From positions 2,410,645 through 2,474,644 of the forward strand of contig NZ_LMUS01000006.1 of NCBI RefSeq assembly GCF_009765835.1: a stretch of DNA of 64,000 bases, written 5' to 3'. The notes beneath the pieces were generated by a model. The model searched no databases. It was not told where the DNA came from and worked only from the letters and a program-made list of their open reading frames with translations. Source of the DNA: Granulicella sp. L56 (GTDB lineage Bacteria > Acidobacteriota > Terriglobia > Terriglobales > Acidobacteriaceae). The translations under genes and the position numbers were made by a program. Every line of letters begins with the position of its first letter. Within the stretch, counting starts at the first letter, position 1. This document shows, piece by piece, positions 7,886 through 16,454 of the stretch.

Positions 7886-8812
7886 TCAATGAGCCGCAGC
7901 GGCGAACGATTCGGCGTTGGCCCGGAAGAACTCCTCCAACGTCTGCGGATTCCGGCCGGTGACCGAACGAACCGTGTCGGTAGCGTGGTGGCGCGTCTTC
8001 CCTTTGCGGAAGAACCGCCAGAGATTGGACAGATGATCGAGTGCATGAGGATTGAGTCGCGCTTTCACTGCGTCAGCCCACTGCTGGTCTGTGATGGGCA
8101 CATAACGAATCGGCCGCCCGATCGCCGTGCCCAGAGTCTGGACGATCTGCTCCACGGTGAGAGTTTCGCTTACAAGCGAGTAGACCTTTTGAGATGGCAG
8201 ATCGGGGCTGGCCAGAAGAGTGGCGGCCACACGGGAGACGTCTTCCGCGCCGGTGAGTGGAATGACGGCGCTGCCATCGCCCCATGGCAGGAAAGCTGTA
8301 TTTTGCTCGGCCACGCTATGGCTGACAAGAGCGCGTAGATTTTCATAGTAGGGCGGGGTTTGAATGTGAACGGCCCCCACGCGCGCCCAGTCGAAGATAC
8401 GATCGGCCAGCCGATGCTGCAGATTTCGGAAGGAGGCAGAGTGCTGGAGGTCTCGGAATGCAGGATCATCGGACGTTCCTTGAAACTGTGAGTTGTTCAC
8501 TATTAACTTCAGGCCCTCAGTACGAGCCGTTGCGGCGAAGATGGTGGTTGCCTCAAGCAGCCCATCGGTTACCGAATAGGTGAAGAAAGCGCGCTGTACA
8601 CCTCTCATCGCCGCCTGGACCGAGACGGGGTCGAGGAGATCGCCCTCAACGATTTCCGCACCTTGCTGGCGGAGTTCATCGGACCGGGCATCGAGTTTAT
8701 GGACGAAGGCGCGAACAGAGATTCCCTGCTTGAGCAGAAGACCAGCGACGAGGCGTCCGGTCGATCCCTGTGAACCGCCGGCTGCGCCTGTAATCAGAAT
8801 GGGATGGGGCAT
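7886..8812 (-). CDS. NmrA-family NAD(P)-binding protein (SDR-like)
   Basis: A 308-residue Rossmann protein beginning MPHPILITGAAGGSQGSTGRL, a variant of the GxxGxxG dinucleotide-binding loop of atypical SDRs (NmrA, HSCARG, QOR2 type). It continues VRAFVHKLDARSDELRQQGA and EIVEGDLLDP, the usual strand-2 and Asp-Leu motif that contact NAD(P). It lacks the YxxxK pair of classical SDRs, as expected for NmrA relatives, so it may be a redox sensor or quinone/aldehyde reductase. The divergent TetR gene 115 bp away most likely regulates it. Confidence 0.85.
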   Translation of the reverse strand: MPHPILITGAAGGSQGSTGRLVAGLLLKQGISVRAFVHKLDARSDELRQQGAEIVEGDLLDPVSVQAAMRGVQRAFFTYSVTDGLLEATTIFAATARTEGLKLIVNNSQFQGTSDDPAFRDLQHSASFRNLQHRLADRIFDWARVGAVHIQTPPYYENLRALVSHSVAEQNTAFLPWGDGSAVIPLTGAEDVSRVAATLLASPDLPSQKVYSLVSETLTVEQIVQTLGTAIGRPIRYVPITDQQWADAVKARLNPHALDHLSNLWRFFRKGKTRHHATDTVRSVTGRNPQTLEEFFRANAESFAAAAH

Positions 8813-8844
8813 GGAAAGTTCTCCTTTGCTGCATAGGATGATGA

Positions 8845-8858
8845 CTGTAATCCTACAG
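8845..8858. promoter_or_regulatory. Candidate TetR operator between the NmrA-like gene and tetR
   Basis: CTGTA-ATCC-TACAG, a 5-bp-arm palindrome 32 bp upstream of the NmrA-like start and about 70 bp upstream of the divergent TetR start. Short and therefore only suggestive. Confidence 0.35.
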
Positions 8859-8927
8859 ATTCACATTTTTCTTTTACACGTCTCGGTGCGGCATCGTGGG
8901 ATGATCGTGAGCATCTTATAATCAGTT

Positions 8928-9503
8928 ATGCGTTACCGACCCGAACATAAAGCGGAAGTCCATCAGAAGATTGTGAAAGACGCCTCGCGGCGCGTTCGCG
9001 CCGAAGGTCTAACCGGCGCAGCGGTTGCAGCGGTCATGCAAAGCACAGGTCTGACGCACGGGGGTTTCTACAAGCACTTCGAAAGCAAAGACGAGCTTCT
9101 GCTGGAGTCGCTGCATGAGGCCTTCCGGGAGATCGGCGACACCTTGGTCGGTGCGGCGGAACAGTCGCGCCCAGAGGCGGCGTGGAAGGCGATTGTGAAG
9201 ACTTATCTGAGCGCGGAATACTGCGATCACGTTGAGCGCGGCTGTCCTCTGCCGACACTTGCCCCTGAGCTGGCGCGGGCCGACAAGGAGATGAGGGGCA
9301 GGATATTTATCGAGCTTGTGAACTACAAAGATCGAATGATTCCCTTTATGCCGGGCCGGCGAATCGCAGACAGGGAGCGCGCTTTCTTCGTCATCTTTTC
9401 AACGATGATCGGGGCGATTGAAATAGCTCGCATGCTGCCAGAGTCCGCGATGCAAGAGAAGGTACTGGCGAACGCAAGAGAATTTCTCTTACACAGTTTT
9501 TAA
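8928..9503 (+). CDS. TetR-family transcriptional regulator
   Basis: A 191-residue protein. The N-terminal helix-turn-helix (about residues 14-55) reads VKDASRRVRAEG, GAAVAAVMQSTGLTHGGFYK and HFESKDELL, the TetR_N signature with the GLTHGGFYKHF recognition helix typical of AcrR/NemR-type repressors. The C-terminal ligand domain has CPLPTLAPEL, which resembles the TetR_C group in which a Cys senses electrophiles; the Cys in GCPLPTL is the candidate. Divergent from the NmrA-like reductase, the standard arrangement for a repressor of an electrophile- or quinone-detoxifying enzyme. Confidence 0.88.
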   Translation: MRYRPEHKAEVHQKIVKDASRRVRAEGLTGAAVAAVMQSTGLTHGGFYKHFESKDELLLESLHEAFREIGDTLVGAAEQSRPEAAWKAIVKTYLSAEYCDHVERGCPLPTLAPELARADKEMRGRIFIELVNYKDRMIPFMPGRRIADRERAFFVIFSTMIGAIEIARMLPESAMQEKVLANAREFLLHSF

Positions 9504-9656
9504 GCTCCTCAGTCATTCTGGCCCGGTTACCGAGCAGAATTGAAAGTCTCGCTGTTCACCGCGTACCAGATTTTAGTTTCAACTTCCGGACAGCCGACGC
9601 GCCAAAGTGATGAGCCGATTTCAGTTGCCTCGATTTGCATATCCTCCGAAGAAATC

Positions 9657-9698
9657 TTGACTTTGCTAAACAGTGTTCATTACTATGAACACTGTTTA
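9657..9698 (+). promoter_or_regulatory. Sigma-70-type promoter overlapped by a perfect palindromic operator
   Basis: TTGACT at 9657-9662 and TACTAT at 9681-9686 are spaced by 18 bp, close to the sigma-70 consensus. A perfect inverted repeat with 14-bp arms (TAAACAGTGTTCAT and complement) and a TACT spacer covers 9667-9698: it spans the promoter spacer, the -10 box and the first base of the ATG. The transcript would start about 5 nt before, or at, the start codon, giving an almost leaderless mRNA. This is a textbook autorepression layout for the TetR gene that follows. Confidence 0.85.
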
Positions 9699-10321
9699 TG
9701 ATTACATTGATCGTATCTCGCCGACAGAAACAAAAAGAGGAGTTGCGTAGAGTCATTCTGGATGCCGCCCGCGAGATCTTTGTCGATCAGGGTTACGAAA
9801 ATTTCTCTATGCGCAAGCTGGCGAAGAGGATCGAGTATTCGCCGGGAAGTATCTATTTGCACTTCAAAAACAAGGAAAACCTGTTCGAGGTTCTCGTAGA
9901 AGAAAGCTTCGCGCTACTGCTTATCAGCCTAAACGATCTACGACACAGGCGGAATTGGCACGATCCGCTGGAAGAGCTTAGAAGTGGAATGCAGGCTTAC
10001 GTCGAGTTCGGATTGAAGAATCAAAGTGACTACCACTTTGTGTTTATGCTGACATCCTCTCCCCAAAAGCGCCCCTACAAGGTGCATGAAGCATTTGATG
10101 TCCTGCGCGACATGGTAAAGCGTTGTGTGGAAGAAAAACGGTTTCGAGCGGTCGATGTGGAGCTCACGAGCCAAGCCCTATGGAGCTCTATCCATGGAAT
10201 CACATCCTTGCTGATACAAAGACCAAAGTTTCCCTGGGAGCCGCAAAAGAAATTAATCGGGCACGTGATCTTCACCGCCACCGAAAGCCTGATCCAAATA
10301 CCGAACTCCGCGAAGAGGTAG
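9698..10321 (+). CDS. TetR-family repressor, probably autoregulated
   Basis: A 207-residue protein with a TetR_N domain at about residues 14-60 (RVILDAAREIFVDQGYENFS, MRKLAKRIEYSPGSIYLHF, KNKENLFEVL). The C-terminal domain is of the TetR_C type with an FGLKNQSDYHFVF segment, related to the AcrR/WHG group. The ATG at 9698 touches the operator, leaving no room for a ribosome-binding site, so translation is probably leaderless; a TTG at 9707 is the alternative. The stop codon is immediately followed by the ATG of the CN-hydrolase gene, so both form an operon under the same operator. Confidence 0.9.
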   Translation: MITLIVSRRQKQKEELRRVILDAAREIFVDQGYENFSMRKLAKRIEYSPGSIYLHFKNKENLFEVLVEESFALLLISLNDLRHRRNWHDPLEELRSGMQAYVEFGLKNQSDYHFVFMLTSSPQKRPYKVHEAFDVLRDMVKRCVEEKRFRAVDVELTSQALWSSIHGITSLLIQRPKFPWEPQKKLIGHVIFTATESLIQIPNSAKR

Positions 10322-11884
10322 ATGACCCTCATGCCAAAATCTACGGCCTATCAAGCGCGTGACCTAAAAGTTTCGATGTGCCGAACCGATCTACCCGTCA
10401 CGGAACGATCCAATTCATGGCTCTGCCTGGCGATAGCTGCGGTATTGTTGCTGTTCTCAAATGGAGCAAACACGATTGCCCTCGCGGCGTGGCTATCGCC
10501 TGTGTTTATGCTGCGTTTTGTCCGCCGACAGCGCTCATACCTTGGTCTCCCGATCGCCTACATCTTGTTCGTCGCGACGTTTTCCTTTCAGTTTAGAGGA
10601 ATGGTGCCAATCCCCGGAATCGGCTACTATATCTTTCTTGTCGCGTGGGGTGTTTCGCTGGTTTTGCCCTACATCCTCGATCGATTCATAGCGCGCAGAC
10701 TCACCGGCCTCGCATCGTCCCTCGTCTTCCCAGCCTCATGGGTCGTCACTGAGTACGCCCTCTCGCAAGCGCCATATGGGACATGGGGATCGGCGGCCTA
10801 CTCACAGTATGGGAATTTGGCGCTGCTACAGCTTGTCTCAGTTACCGGCCTGTGGGGCATAACCTTCCTGATTGGCTGGTTCGCTGCCGTGTGCAATTGG
10901 GTCTGGGAGGACGGACTCTACTTCGCGCCTGCGCGTCGAGGCGCATGGCTCTGCGCCGGAACCATTGTGAGCGTGACGCTTCTAGGCGGAGCGAGACTGG
11001 CGCTCTTTCCTCCATCGTCACCTACCGTGCGTGTGGCCTCGCTCTCCAGCAGAGAAGTTGCGCCAAAACCCGATCCGGCAATCATAGGGCGAGTGTGGGC
11101 GGGCAATGCGACGGCATCTGATAAGACTACGTTCCGTGCCTGGTCGGCGGCTACAAATCAGGATCTGATGACTCGAGCCGAGCAAGAGATGCAGGCAGGC
11201 GCCAAGATCGTATTCTGGGGAGAGATCAACGGGCAAGTGATGAAAGGTGATGAAGCTGCATTCGTGGCGCGCGGTGAAGACCTCGCATCAAAGTACCATG
11301 CGTATCTGGGAATGGCTCTGGCCGTTCTAAATCAAGGAAAGACTCCCGCTGTAGAAAATAAGTTCGTCTTGATACGACCGGACGGCCGTGTCGCCTGGGA
11401 GTACAACAAGGCGCGGCCTATACCTGGCCCTGACGCTAGCCAACAGATACGGGGAGACGGCAGGCTCAGAGCATTGGATACACCGTATGGAAGAGTCAGC
11501 TCCATCATCTGCTTCGATGGCGACTACCCCCAATTGCTCGCGCAAGCGGGAACCCTGAAAGTGGACATGATCCTTGACCCCTCAAACGATTGGAGGGCAA
11601 TTGATCCATGGCACACGCAGATGGCGAGTTTCCGCGCTATCGAGCAGGGGACAAATCTGATTCGACAAACAAGCAAAGGATTCTCTGCCACATTTGATTA
11701 CCAAGGGCGACGATTGGCGACGATGGACTATTTCCGAACATCGGATTTTGCGATGGTTTCACAGATCCCGAATCGCGGTGTACGGACTATCTATTCGCAC
11801 CTCGGAGATTGGTTCGCGTGGCTGTGCATAGCCGGATTGCTTGTACTAGTTATCATTTCATTGACTAAGGTACGCCCAACTTGA
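10322..11884 (+). CDS. Membrane CN-hydrolase (apolipoprotein N-acyltransferase-like)
   Basis: A 520-residue protein laid out like Lnt: about six to seven N-terminal hydrophobic segments (residues 25-240), a periplasmic carbon-nitrogen hydrolase domain (about 240-485), and a last transmembrane helix (VLVIISL). The nitrilase catalytic triad is visible: Glu in VFWGEIN, Lys in WEYNKARPIPG and Cys in SIICFDGDYP. In Lnt these transfer an acyl chain to lipoproteins; here the gene is regulated by an adjacent TetR, which is unusual for a housekeeping lnt, so it may be a paralogue acting on a special lipid, amide or nitrile. It starts directly after the tetR stop. Confidence 0.8.
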   Translation: MTLMPKSTAYQARDLKVSMCRTDLPVTERSNSWLCLAIAAVLLLFSNGANTIALAAWLSPVFMLRFVRRQRSYLGLPIAYILFVATFSFQFRGMVPIPGIGYYIFLVAWGVSLVLPYILDRFIARRLTGLASSLVFPASWVVTEYALSQAPYGTWGSAAYSQYGNLALLQLVSVTGLWGITFLIGWFAAVCNWVWEDGLYFAPARRGAWLCAGTIVSVTLLGGARLALFPPSSPTVRVASLSSREVAPKPDPAIIGRVWAGNATASDKTTFRAWSAATNQDLMTRAEQEMQAGAKIVFWGEINGQVMKGDEAAFVARGEDLASKYHAYLGMALAVLNQGKTPAVENKFVLIRPDGRVAWEYNKARPIPGPDASQQIRGDGRLRALDTPYGRVSSIICFDGDYPQLLAQAGTLKVDMILDPSNDWRAIDPWHTQMASFRAIEQGTNLIRQTSKGFSATFDYQGRRLATMDYFRTSDFAMVSQIPNRGVRTIYSHLGDWFAWLCIAGLLVLVIISLTKVRPT

Positions 11885-11941
11885 AATCTCTAACCAGCAC
11901 ATGTTAAAGATAGCGCGTGCGATTGCCGAATGCCAGTGCGA

Positions 11942-12244
11942 TTAGGTCTGCCTTGTTGCACCCACGGATAGGGAAAGTTGGCGCAAGAGGTTTACAAGGT
12001 GCTTTTGGTCTGCGCCTGAAAGCTGTGACAGCATACGCATTTCGACTTCCATATGAAACTCAACCATTCCTTCGATCAACTTTTGCCCTTTCGCCGTAAG
12101 CGTTATGCGCGAACCTCTTTTGGAAGGCTTGAGTATGGAATCTCTTCTTAGTCCCCGTGTAGTTGAAGCGGAGAGATTGGATGGAGGCGTAATCATCACG
12201 TTCGACGATGGCAAGTGCGCTATCCCCCTGAGACTCAATGATTC
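11942..12244 (-). pseudogene. MarR-family regulator, C-terminal remnant
   Basis: About 97 codons read as the wing and C-terminal dimer helix of a MarR protein: VMITPPSNLSASTTRGLRRD corresponds to the recognition helix, RGSRITLTAKGQKLIEGM to the wing, followed by LSQLSGADQKHLVNLLRQLS. The N-terminal dimerisation part is missing, since a TGA lies just upstream in frame and no ATG precedes. Probably a truncated, inactive gene. Confidence 0.6.
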
Positions 12245-12403
12245 TGCTCAGTCCCTCCCGGAAACAGGATGGTCTTCAGCGCAAAGAAGTCAGGTTCACA
12301 TTAAGACCTGCTTAGCGGTCGGACCGTTCCAGATCAACACGCCCAGATTGAGGTTTGCGGCGTGCGGTCGCTGGGATTCCTTGTTAAAGCTCTTGCGCCC
12401 AAA

Positions 12404-13345
12404 TCAGTTTTCTAATTTGCGTCCCTGACGAGAACCGCGCATTTGTGGATTGAGGATAACGAAAGACTGTTGGTTTGCGACGTAGAGAGCATTGAACGCT
12501 CCAGTTGGGAGCAGCCCGTCGATGGCCAGATGGTCGAGGAGGTCGTCGATGATCCAAGCCTCCGAATCAAGTTTAGTGCCCCCAATCGTGAGCCTGGTGC
12601 GAATCGAGCTGGCCGGCACAAATCTTCCGCTATCATTCGACACCCACTTTGATTTAGAGGGCGGCACGGTGACTTTGAGCACAGCAGCACGCAACATTAC
12701 ATGCGTTGTGCCGCTATCGAGCAACAAGCGAACAGAGTGGGTGCTGCTGTCTGTGAGGCCAGTGAGGAAGAGGTCGCGCGTCTCAATTCCTCCAACCCGT
12801 GTCTTTACGCTTTCCATCTTGATGTGCTCGCCAGTCAAATTACGAAGGAGAAAGCCGTCTGTATCAACCTCAATTCGGTGATGCTGGTTGTCAATTAGGT
12901 AATTGAGTTGAGATAGGACGTCCTGTCCTAGAACCCCGTGAATTTGCGTGTCAAAGGCTTTGTAGGTTACGAGCGACCGCACAAGAGCGAACGCTGGACC
13001 TATCTCCCTTGAGCCAAAGTTCACGCGATCCAAGATAACTCGTCCTGTGAATGCCGTGCCGGTCGTTGAAGCTACTTGGGCGCCGGTGGAATGTGGAAGT
13101 TGCAGTGCCTCAACCAAGGCTTCATCGATGCAAGAGGAGGTTGCGCCTGTGTCGAGCAGGAAGTCATACGGGCCGTTCCCGTTGATGCCGACTTGGACGA
13201 CCATCAGAGTGCCATTCAGAGTTACAAACGGAACTATGCTTGCATCTTTGACTCCCTGAGCCGCAAAGCACAAGCCGGGCAGAAGCCAGATCGCGAGAAA
13301 GGATCGGTAGGTATTGACCAAGTGCTGTTTTATAGCCTGCCTCAT
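12404..13345 (-). CDS. Secreted retropepsin-like aspartic protease
   Basis: A 313-residue exported protein. The signal peptide ends near residue 29 (LLPGLCFAAQG). Two aspartic sites, FLLDTGATSSC (about residue 66) and LLLDSGTTHVML (about residue 208), and the GVLGQDVLS motif between them indicate a complete bilobal enzyme of the bacterial retropepsin-like class. The end, QSFVILNPQ, is the normal family terminus, unlike the elongated relative at 5261-6367. Substrate unknown; such proteins are numerous in Acidobacteria and may process periplasmic peptides. Stands alone, with no clear operon partner. Confidence 0.83.
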   Translation of the reverse strand: MRQAIKQHLVNTYRSFLAIWLLPGLCFAAQGVKDASIVPFVTLNGTLMVVQVGINGNGPYDFLLDTGATSSCIDEALVEALQLPHSTGAQVASTTGTAFTGRVILDRVNFGSREIGPAFALVRSLVTYKAFDTQIHGVLGQDVLSQLNYLIDNQHHRIEVDTDGFLLRNLTGEHIKMESVKTRVGGIETRDLFLTGLTDSSTHSVRLLLDSGTTHVMLRAAVLKVTVPPSKSKWVSNDSGRFVPASSIRTRLTIGGTKLDSEAWIIDDLLDHLAIDGLLPTGAFNALYVANQQSFVILNPQMRGSRQGRKLEN

Positions 13346-13617
13346 CGCTGCTTCCTTCGATCGGCAGGCTTCGCAGGGTCTTATTGCTCTCTTGAGAGGG
13401 ATCTATCACTACACCAGGGAGGGCTTGCCTTACCGATGAAGCAACAGTAGGAGCATGTAGGAGACACCGAAAGCACACATGAGGACTTTTAGCGGGCGGA
13501 ATGGGCCATCTGTGCGCGGCAGGCAGAATGACCCGGCTTCTGCTAACAACGTTCTTCATGCCCAGCGCCACAAGCAAGCTCGTCGGTCCGCGAGCAAGGC
13601 ACGGGCGCTGCGTCGGG

Positions 13618-14679
13618 TTAGCGCAGATCTGTGTCGGAAAGGGCTCGGACCTCCGCGGGACTGTGCGAGTACACTCGCTGCCAAGCACGACGAAATTGGC
13701 GAGTAGAGGAGAAGCCGGCTCTATCGGCGATATTCTCCATGTCAAGCTCGCTTCGAAGCACTAGCTCCCGCGCAAGAGCGACCCTGATGCTATTACGATA
13801 CTCAGGAATGGACATTCCTACGTGTTCATGGAAAAGCCGTGAGAGGTGCCGTCCACTGGCACCGGCGAGCTTTGCAAGTTGCGTTCGCGTCCAGGTCTGC
13901 GTGGGATCCGCGGAGATGGTGTCCTGTATGCGGTGGACAGCGGGATGGATGTGATTGCGCCCTTCAAGCCAAGGAGAATTCTGGGAATCCGAGCCGTCGC
14001 GGCGGAAATAGACGACAAGGTATCTCGCGATAGCCGCTGTGCACGCCGAACCGACCAAACGGCTGACATAGTAGAGCATCAAGTCGATACCGGCAGTTAC
14101 TCCAGCGGACGTGTACAGATTGCCTTCATGGACGTAGAGGCGATCTGTCAGCACTCTAGCCTTCGGTGCCAGGCGTGAGAGCTCGGTTGTATCGAGATGG
14201 TGCGTAGTACACGATCTACCATTAAGCAACCCTGCTTTGGCAAGCAGTAGAGTGCCTGAACAGATTGCCATAAGCGTGTGAGTCGGGCGAATGCTTGTTC
14301 GCAGCCAGTCAGCAATGTCTTCCATATCCCGCGCGTCTTCGTTCTTATCGGACGGACTACACCAGGAACAGGGCCGCGCAATATTGCCCACGACCACGAC
14401 GACACAGTTTTCCGGCAGACTTATGGGCAGGGAATCGGGGCATTGCAGGGAAATCCCTATCGAAGTTGAGATCGATGGCCGAACGCCCAAATAACGGACG
14501 TGAAATTCGACGACATCTTGCGTGATATTCGCGCATCTCAGCACCTCGAGCGGCCCGGCTAGATCCAGAAGTGTGGTGCGGGGCAACAACACAACGATGA
14601 CATGCACGTCACGCTTCTCACGTGCGCTGTCAGGCTTATGGGTGTCATTTGTGTGACCGTGGATAGCGGGGCCATTCAT
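13618..14679 (-). CDS. GlxA-family AraC-type regulator (DJ-1/PfpI domain + AraC helix-turn-helix)
   Basis: A 353-residue protein from the likely start at 14679 (MNGPAIHGHTND). The N-terminal DJ-1/GATase1-like domain (about residues 25-200) begins VHVIVVLLPRTTLLDLAGPLEV and contains the nucleophile-elbow-like AICSGTLLLAKAGLL; the cysteine is present but the family usually acts as a ligand sensor, not an enzyme. The C-terminal AraC domain (about 255-345) has two helix-turn-helix units, LAKLAGASGRHLSRLFHEH and IADRAGFSSTRQFRRAWQR. It would control a small metabolic unit in response to a metabolite; the target is not evident since neighbours are remnants. Confidence 0.85.
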   Translation of the reverse strand: MNGPAIHGHTNDTHKPDSAREKRDVHVIVVLLPRTTLLDLAGPLEVLRCANITQDVVEFHVRYLGVRPSISTSIGISLQCPDSLPISLPENCVVVVVGNIARPCSWCSPSDKNEDARDMEDIADWLRTSIRPTHTLMAICSGTLLLAKAGLLNGRSCTTHHLDTTELSRLAPKARVLTDRLYVHEGNLYTSAGVTAGIDLMLYYVSRLVGSACTAAIARYLVVYFRRDGSDSQNSPWLEGRNHIHPAVHRIQDTISADPTQTWTRTQLAKLAGASGRHLSRLFHEHVGMSIPEYRNSIRVALARELVLRSELDMENIADRAGFSSTRQFRRAWQRVYSHSPAEVRALSDTDLR

Positions 14680-14861
14680 TGAGGGTCTCACTGGTTGAAC
14701 CCAATTTACTCCGTTTTGCGCGGACAGCAAGGAGAATCCTGGACATCTAACGGACACAATCGGCCATATCCCTTCCGCCATCAAGTCCCCGTAAGGTTGT
14801 TGAATGTTCGTACTACGTCGTCTCGCCCCCCAAAAGGCGAGAGAATGCAAGCGGCTTTACG

Positions 14862-15065
14862 CTAAGCCGCCCCCACCTGCGACCCGTCCCGAAAAGTGGT
14901 CTTCATTGAGCCAACCCCCCTGCCCGATAAGAAGACATGGCGGATCGGCTGGCCAGGATACTCTAGTTCGTGATTAAGTTCCAAGTCGATCGCGCGTAAC
15001 TGGAGTCCTTCGACGGCTTCGTACGGGAGATTCTGCAGCGGTTCATTACGATACTGTCGATTCAT
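14862..15065 (-). pseudogene. Crp/Fnr-type cyclic-nucleotide-binding domain, N-terminal fragment
   Basis: A 67-codon frame reads NEPLQNLPYEAVEGLQLRA, LELNHELEYPGQPIRHVFL and GSMKTTFRDGSQVG, the start of a cNMP-binding domain of the Crp/Fnr family up to the first strands. It stops before the phosphate-binding cassette and has no DNA-binding domain. A truncated leftover. Confidence 0.6.
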
Positions 15066-15129
15066 CGCCTGTCCTTCGGCTTGCCCCTTGGGAAGAAGCT
15101 AAGTTTCAGGACCGTAGATCACGTACAAA

Positions 15130-15290
15130 ATCATCATGAAGCCGCCTAGGCGTGCAGCCTCAATCGAGGCTTCGACATCTTCGAGTTTGCCATGAGATGA
15201 ATCCGATGCATAAAGTAAACGCCGTCTACCCCCAGTTCTGCTTGCCCGGAAAGTCTGCAAGCGGCATGATCTTGGCACCTCCAGGTGACA
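15130..15290 (-). pseudogene. Remnant of a treZ-like GH13 gene
   Basis: The DNA resembles 39520-39670 within the intact treZ gene, same orientation. In shifting frames the minus strand reads MPLADFPGKQNWG, then DGVYF, then YASDSSHGKLEDVEASIEAA and RLGGFMMIL, matching ADFPGKRNWGYDGVFLYAPD and its continuation in TreZ. At least two indels and a stop break it. Only about 50 codons remain. Confidence 0.7.
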
Positions 15291-15378
15291 AGATGCGCGT
15301 TTGTTGGTATCTGTCCACGAAATTAAGCCAGTTCATTCCGAACGATTGCTCTTGTTTAAGTACGAGACATATACTCCC

Positions 15379-15761
15379 ATGGAACGATTACCTAAAGGAA
15401 GAAGCGCCCGACTAACGAGGCTGAATGCGCAATCGTCCCATCTCCATATTTCTTTGCTCACCCTGTTGTTCAGTTGGGTCTTCTACTTTTTGATCATCCG
15501 TTGCGGTCACCTGGGTGGCGGCTTGGGCGCATACGTCGCAGGTCTCATGTGGTGCCGGGTATGGCCGCGCTGATCACCTGCAGGTTGCTCGGCCGCGACA
15601 TGAATACGCTCGGCTGGAGCTGGGGTAACGGCCTCGGACCCGGTGTGAAAATCACCCTCGATTTTGACAATAAACGAAGACCATATGTTCCCCCAACTGA
15701 CACAAGACGGGTAAGCAGCTCATTCAGGAAATGGGAACCCGTATGGGCTTACGCGACCTAG
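15379..15761 (+). pseudogene. Remnant of a CPBP-family membrane protease
   Basis: One frame reads MERLPKGRSARLTRLNAQSS and LLFSWVFYFLIIRCGHLGGG, ending at a stop near 15573; the neighbouring frame continues PGMAALITCRLLGRDMNTLGW. Joined by a 1-nt shift near 15555, they form the N-terminal part of a CPBP (type II CAAX/Abi-like) protease. A short later match (FPQLTQDG) recalls the active-site region, but the EExxxR motif itself is gone. Confidence 0.5.
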
Positions 15762-15800
15762 CAACGTGGAGCCACCCCACCAAATGTGAGAGTCTGGACC

Positions 15801-16328
15801 TTAACTCTTAGAGACGCTGCTTACAATCCTTTGGATGGAGGAAAGAATGAGGGTTACGAATTCAGGATCGGCGAAGATCTGAGATGCGTCAAAGGATTTA
15901 CCCAACAGTGGAATTGTAATTTCCGCATCCGCAAGAACTTGAGCATCCATCGTCTTTAGGATTTCTCTCAAGGATGCTTGCGCATATGCCCCTCTCACAG
16001 AAGCGTTGAAGAGAGCCACCGGCTTGCCGGAGAGTTCTCCGCTGCCGACGATCCAATCTAAAGCATTCTTCAGTGCGCCAGGCACGCCGTGAGCATATTC
16101 AGGAGTTGAAAAAAGTACCGCGGACGAATCGCGCAAGGCTGCACGCAAACGCGAGACGGAATTTGGCCCAGGTTCTAAGTCGAGGTCAGGATTGAAAGGC
16201 GGGATGGTTTCCAACTCGTTATACAGAACGACATCGACATGAGGCGAAGCAATCAATTTCACCGCGTTGAGAAGTGTCGTGTTCGTCGACTGAGCGCGAA
16301 GGCTCCCCGAAATCGCCAACGCTTTCAT
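15801..16328 (-). CDS. NADPH-dependent FMN reductase
   Basis: A 175-residue flavodoxin-fold protein starting MKALAISGSLRAQSTNTTLL, the FMN phosphate-binding loop (GSLRxxSxN) of the FMN_red family. STPEYAHGVPGALKNALDWI (about residues 80-99) is the second signature, which contacts the flavin ring. The start at 16328 is chosen since the family begins there, although the frame extends upstream. Likely reduces FMN, quinones or chromate-type electron acceptors with NADPH. Upstream frame sequence (FVCVRSILILLVPIFYF) is not part of it. No operon partner. Confidence 0.88.
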   Translation of the reverse strand: MKALAISGSLRAQSTNTTLLNAVKLIASPHVDVVLYNELETIPPFNPDLDLEPGPNSVSRLRAALRDSSAVLFSTPEYAHGVPGALKNALDWIVGSGELSGKPVALFNASVRGAYAQASLREILKTMDAQVLADAEITIPLLGKSFDASQIFADPEFVTLILSSIQRIVSSVSKS

Positions 16329-16454
16329 CTCATTTCGATGAGTAAACGGGCGGAAGGATTCATGGAAGTAGAAGATTGGTACCAGCAGGATCAGAATGCT
16401 TCTTACGCAAACGAACGCCAAGTTGCTGAGCTAAATATACTGATTATCCAAACT

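Noticed and set aside
12105..12428. 107-codon plus-strand frame
   Set aside because: Antisense to the MarR remnant and to upstream non-coding DNA; no protein features.
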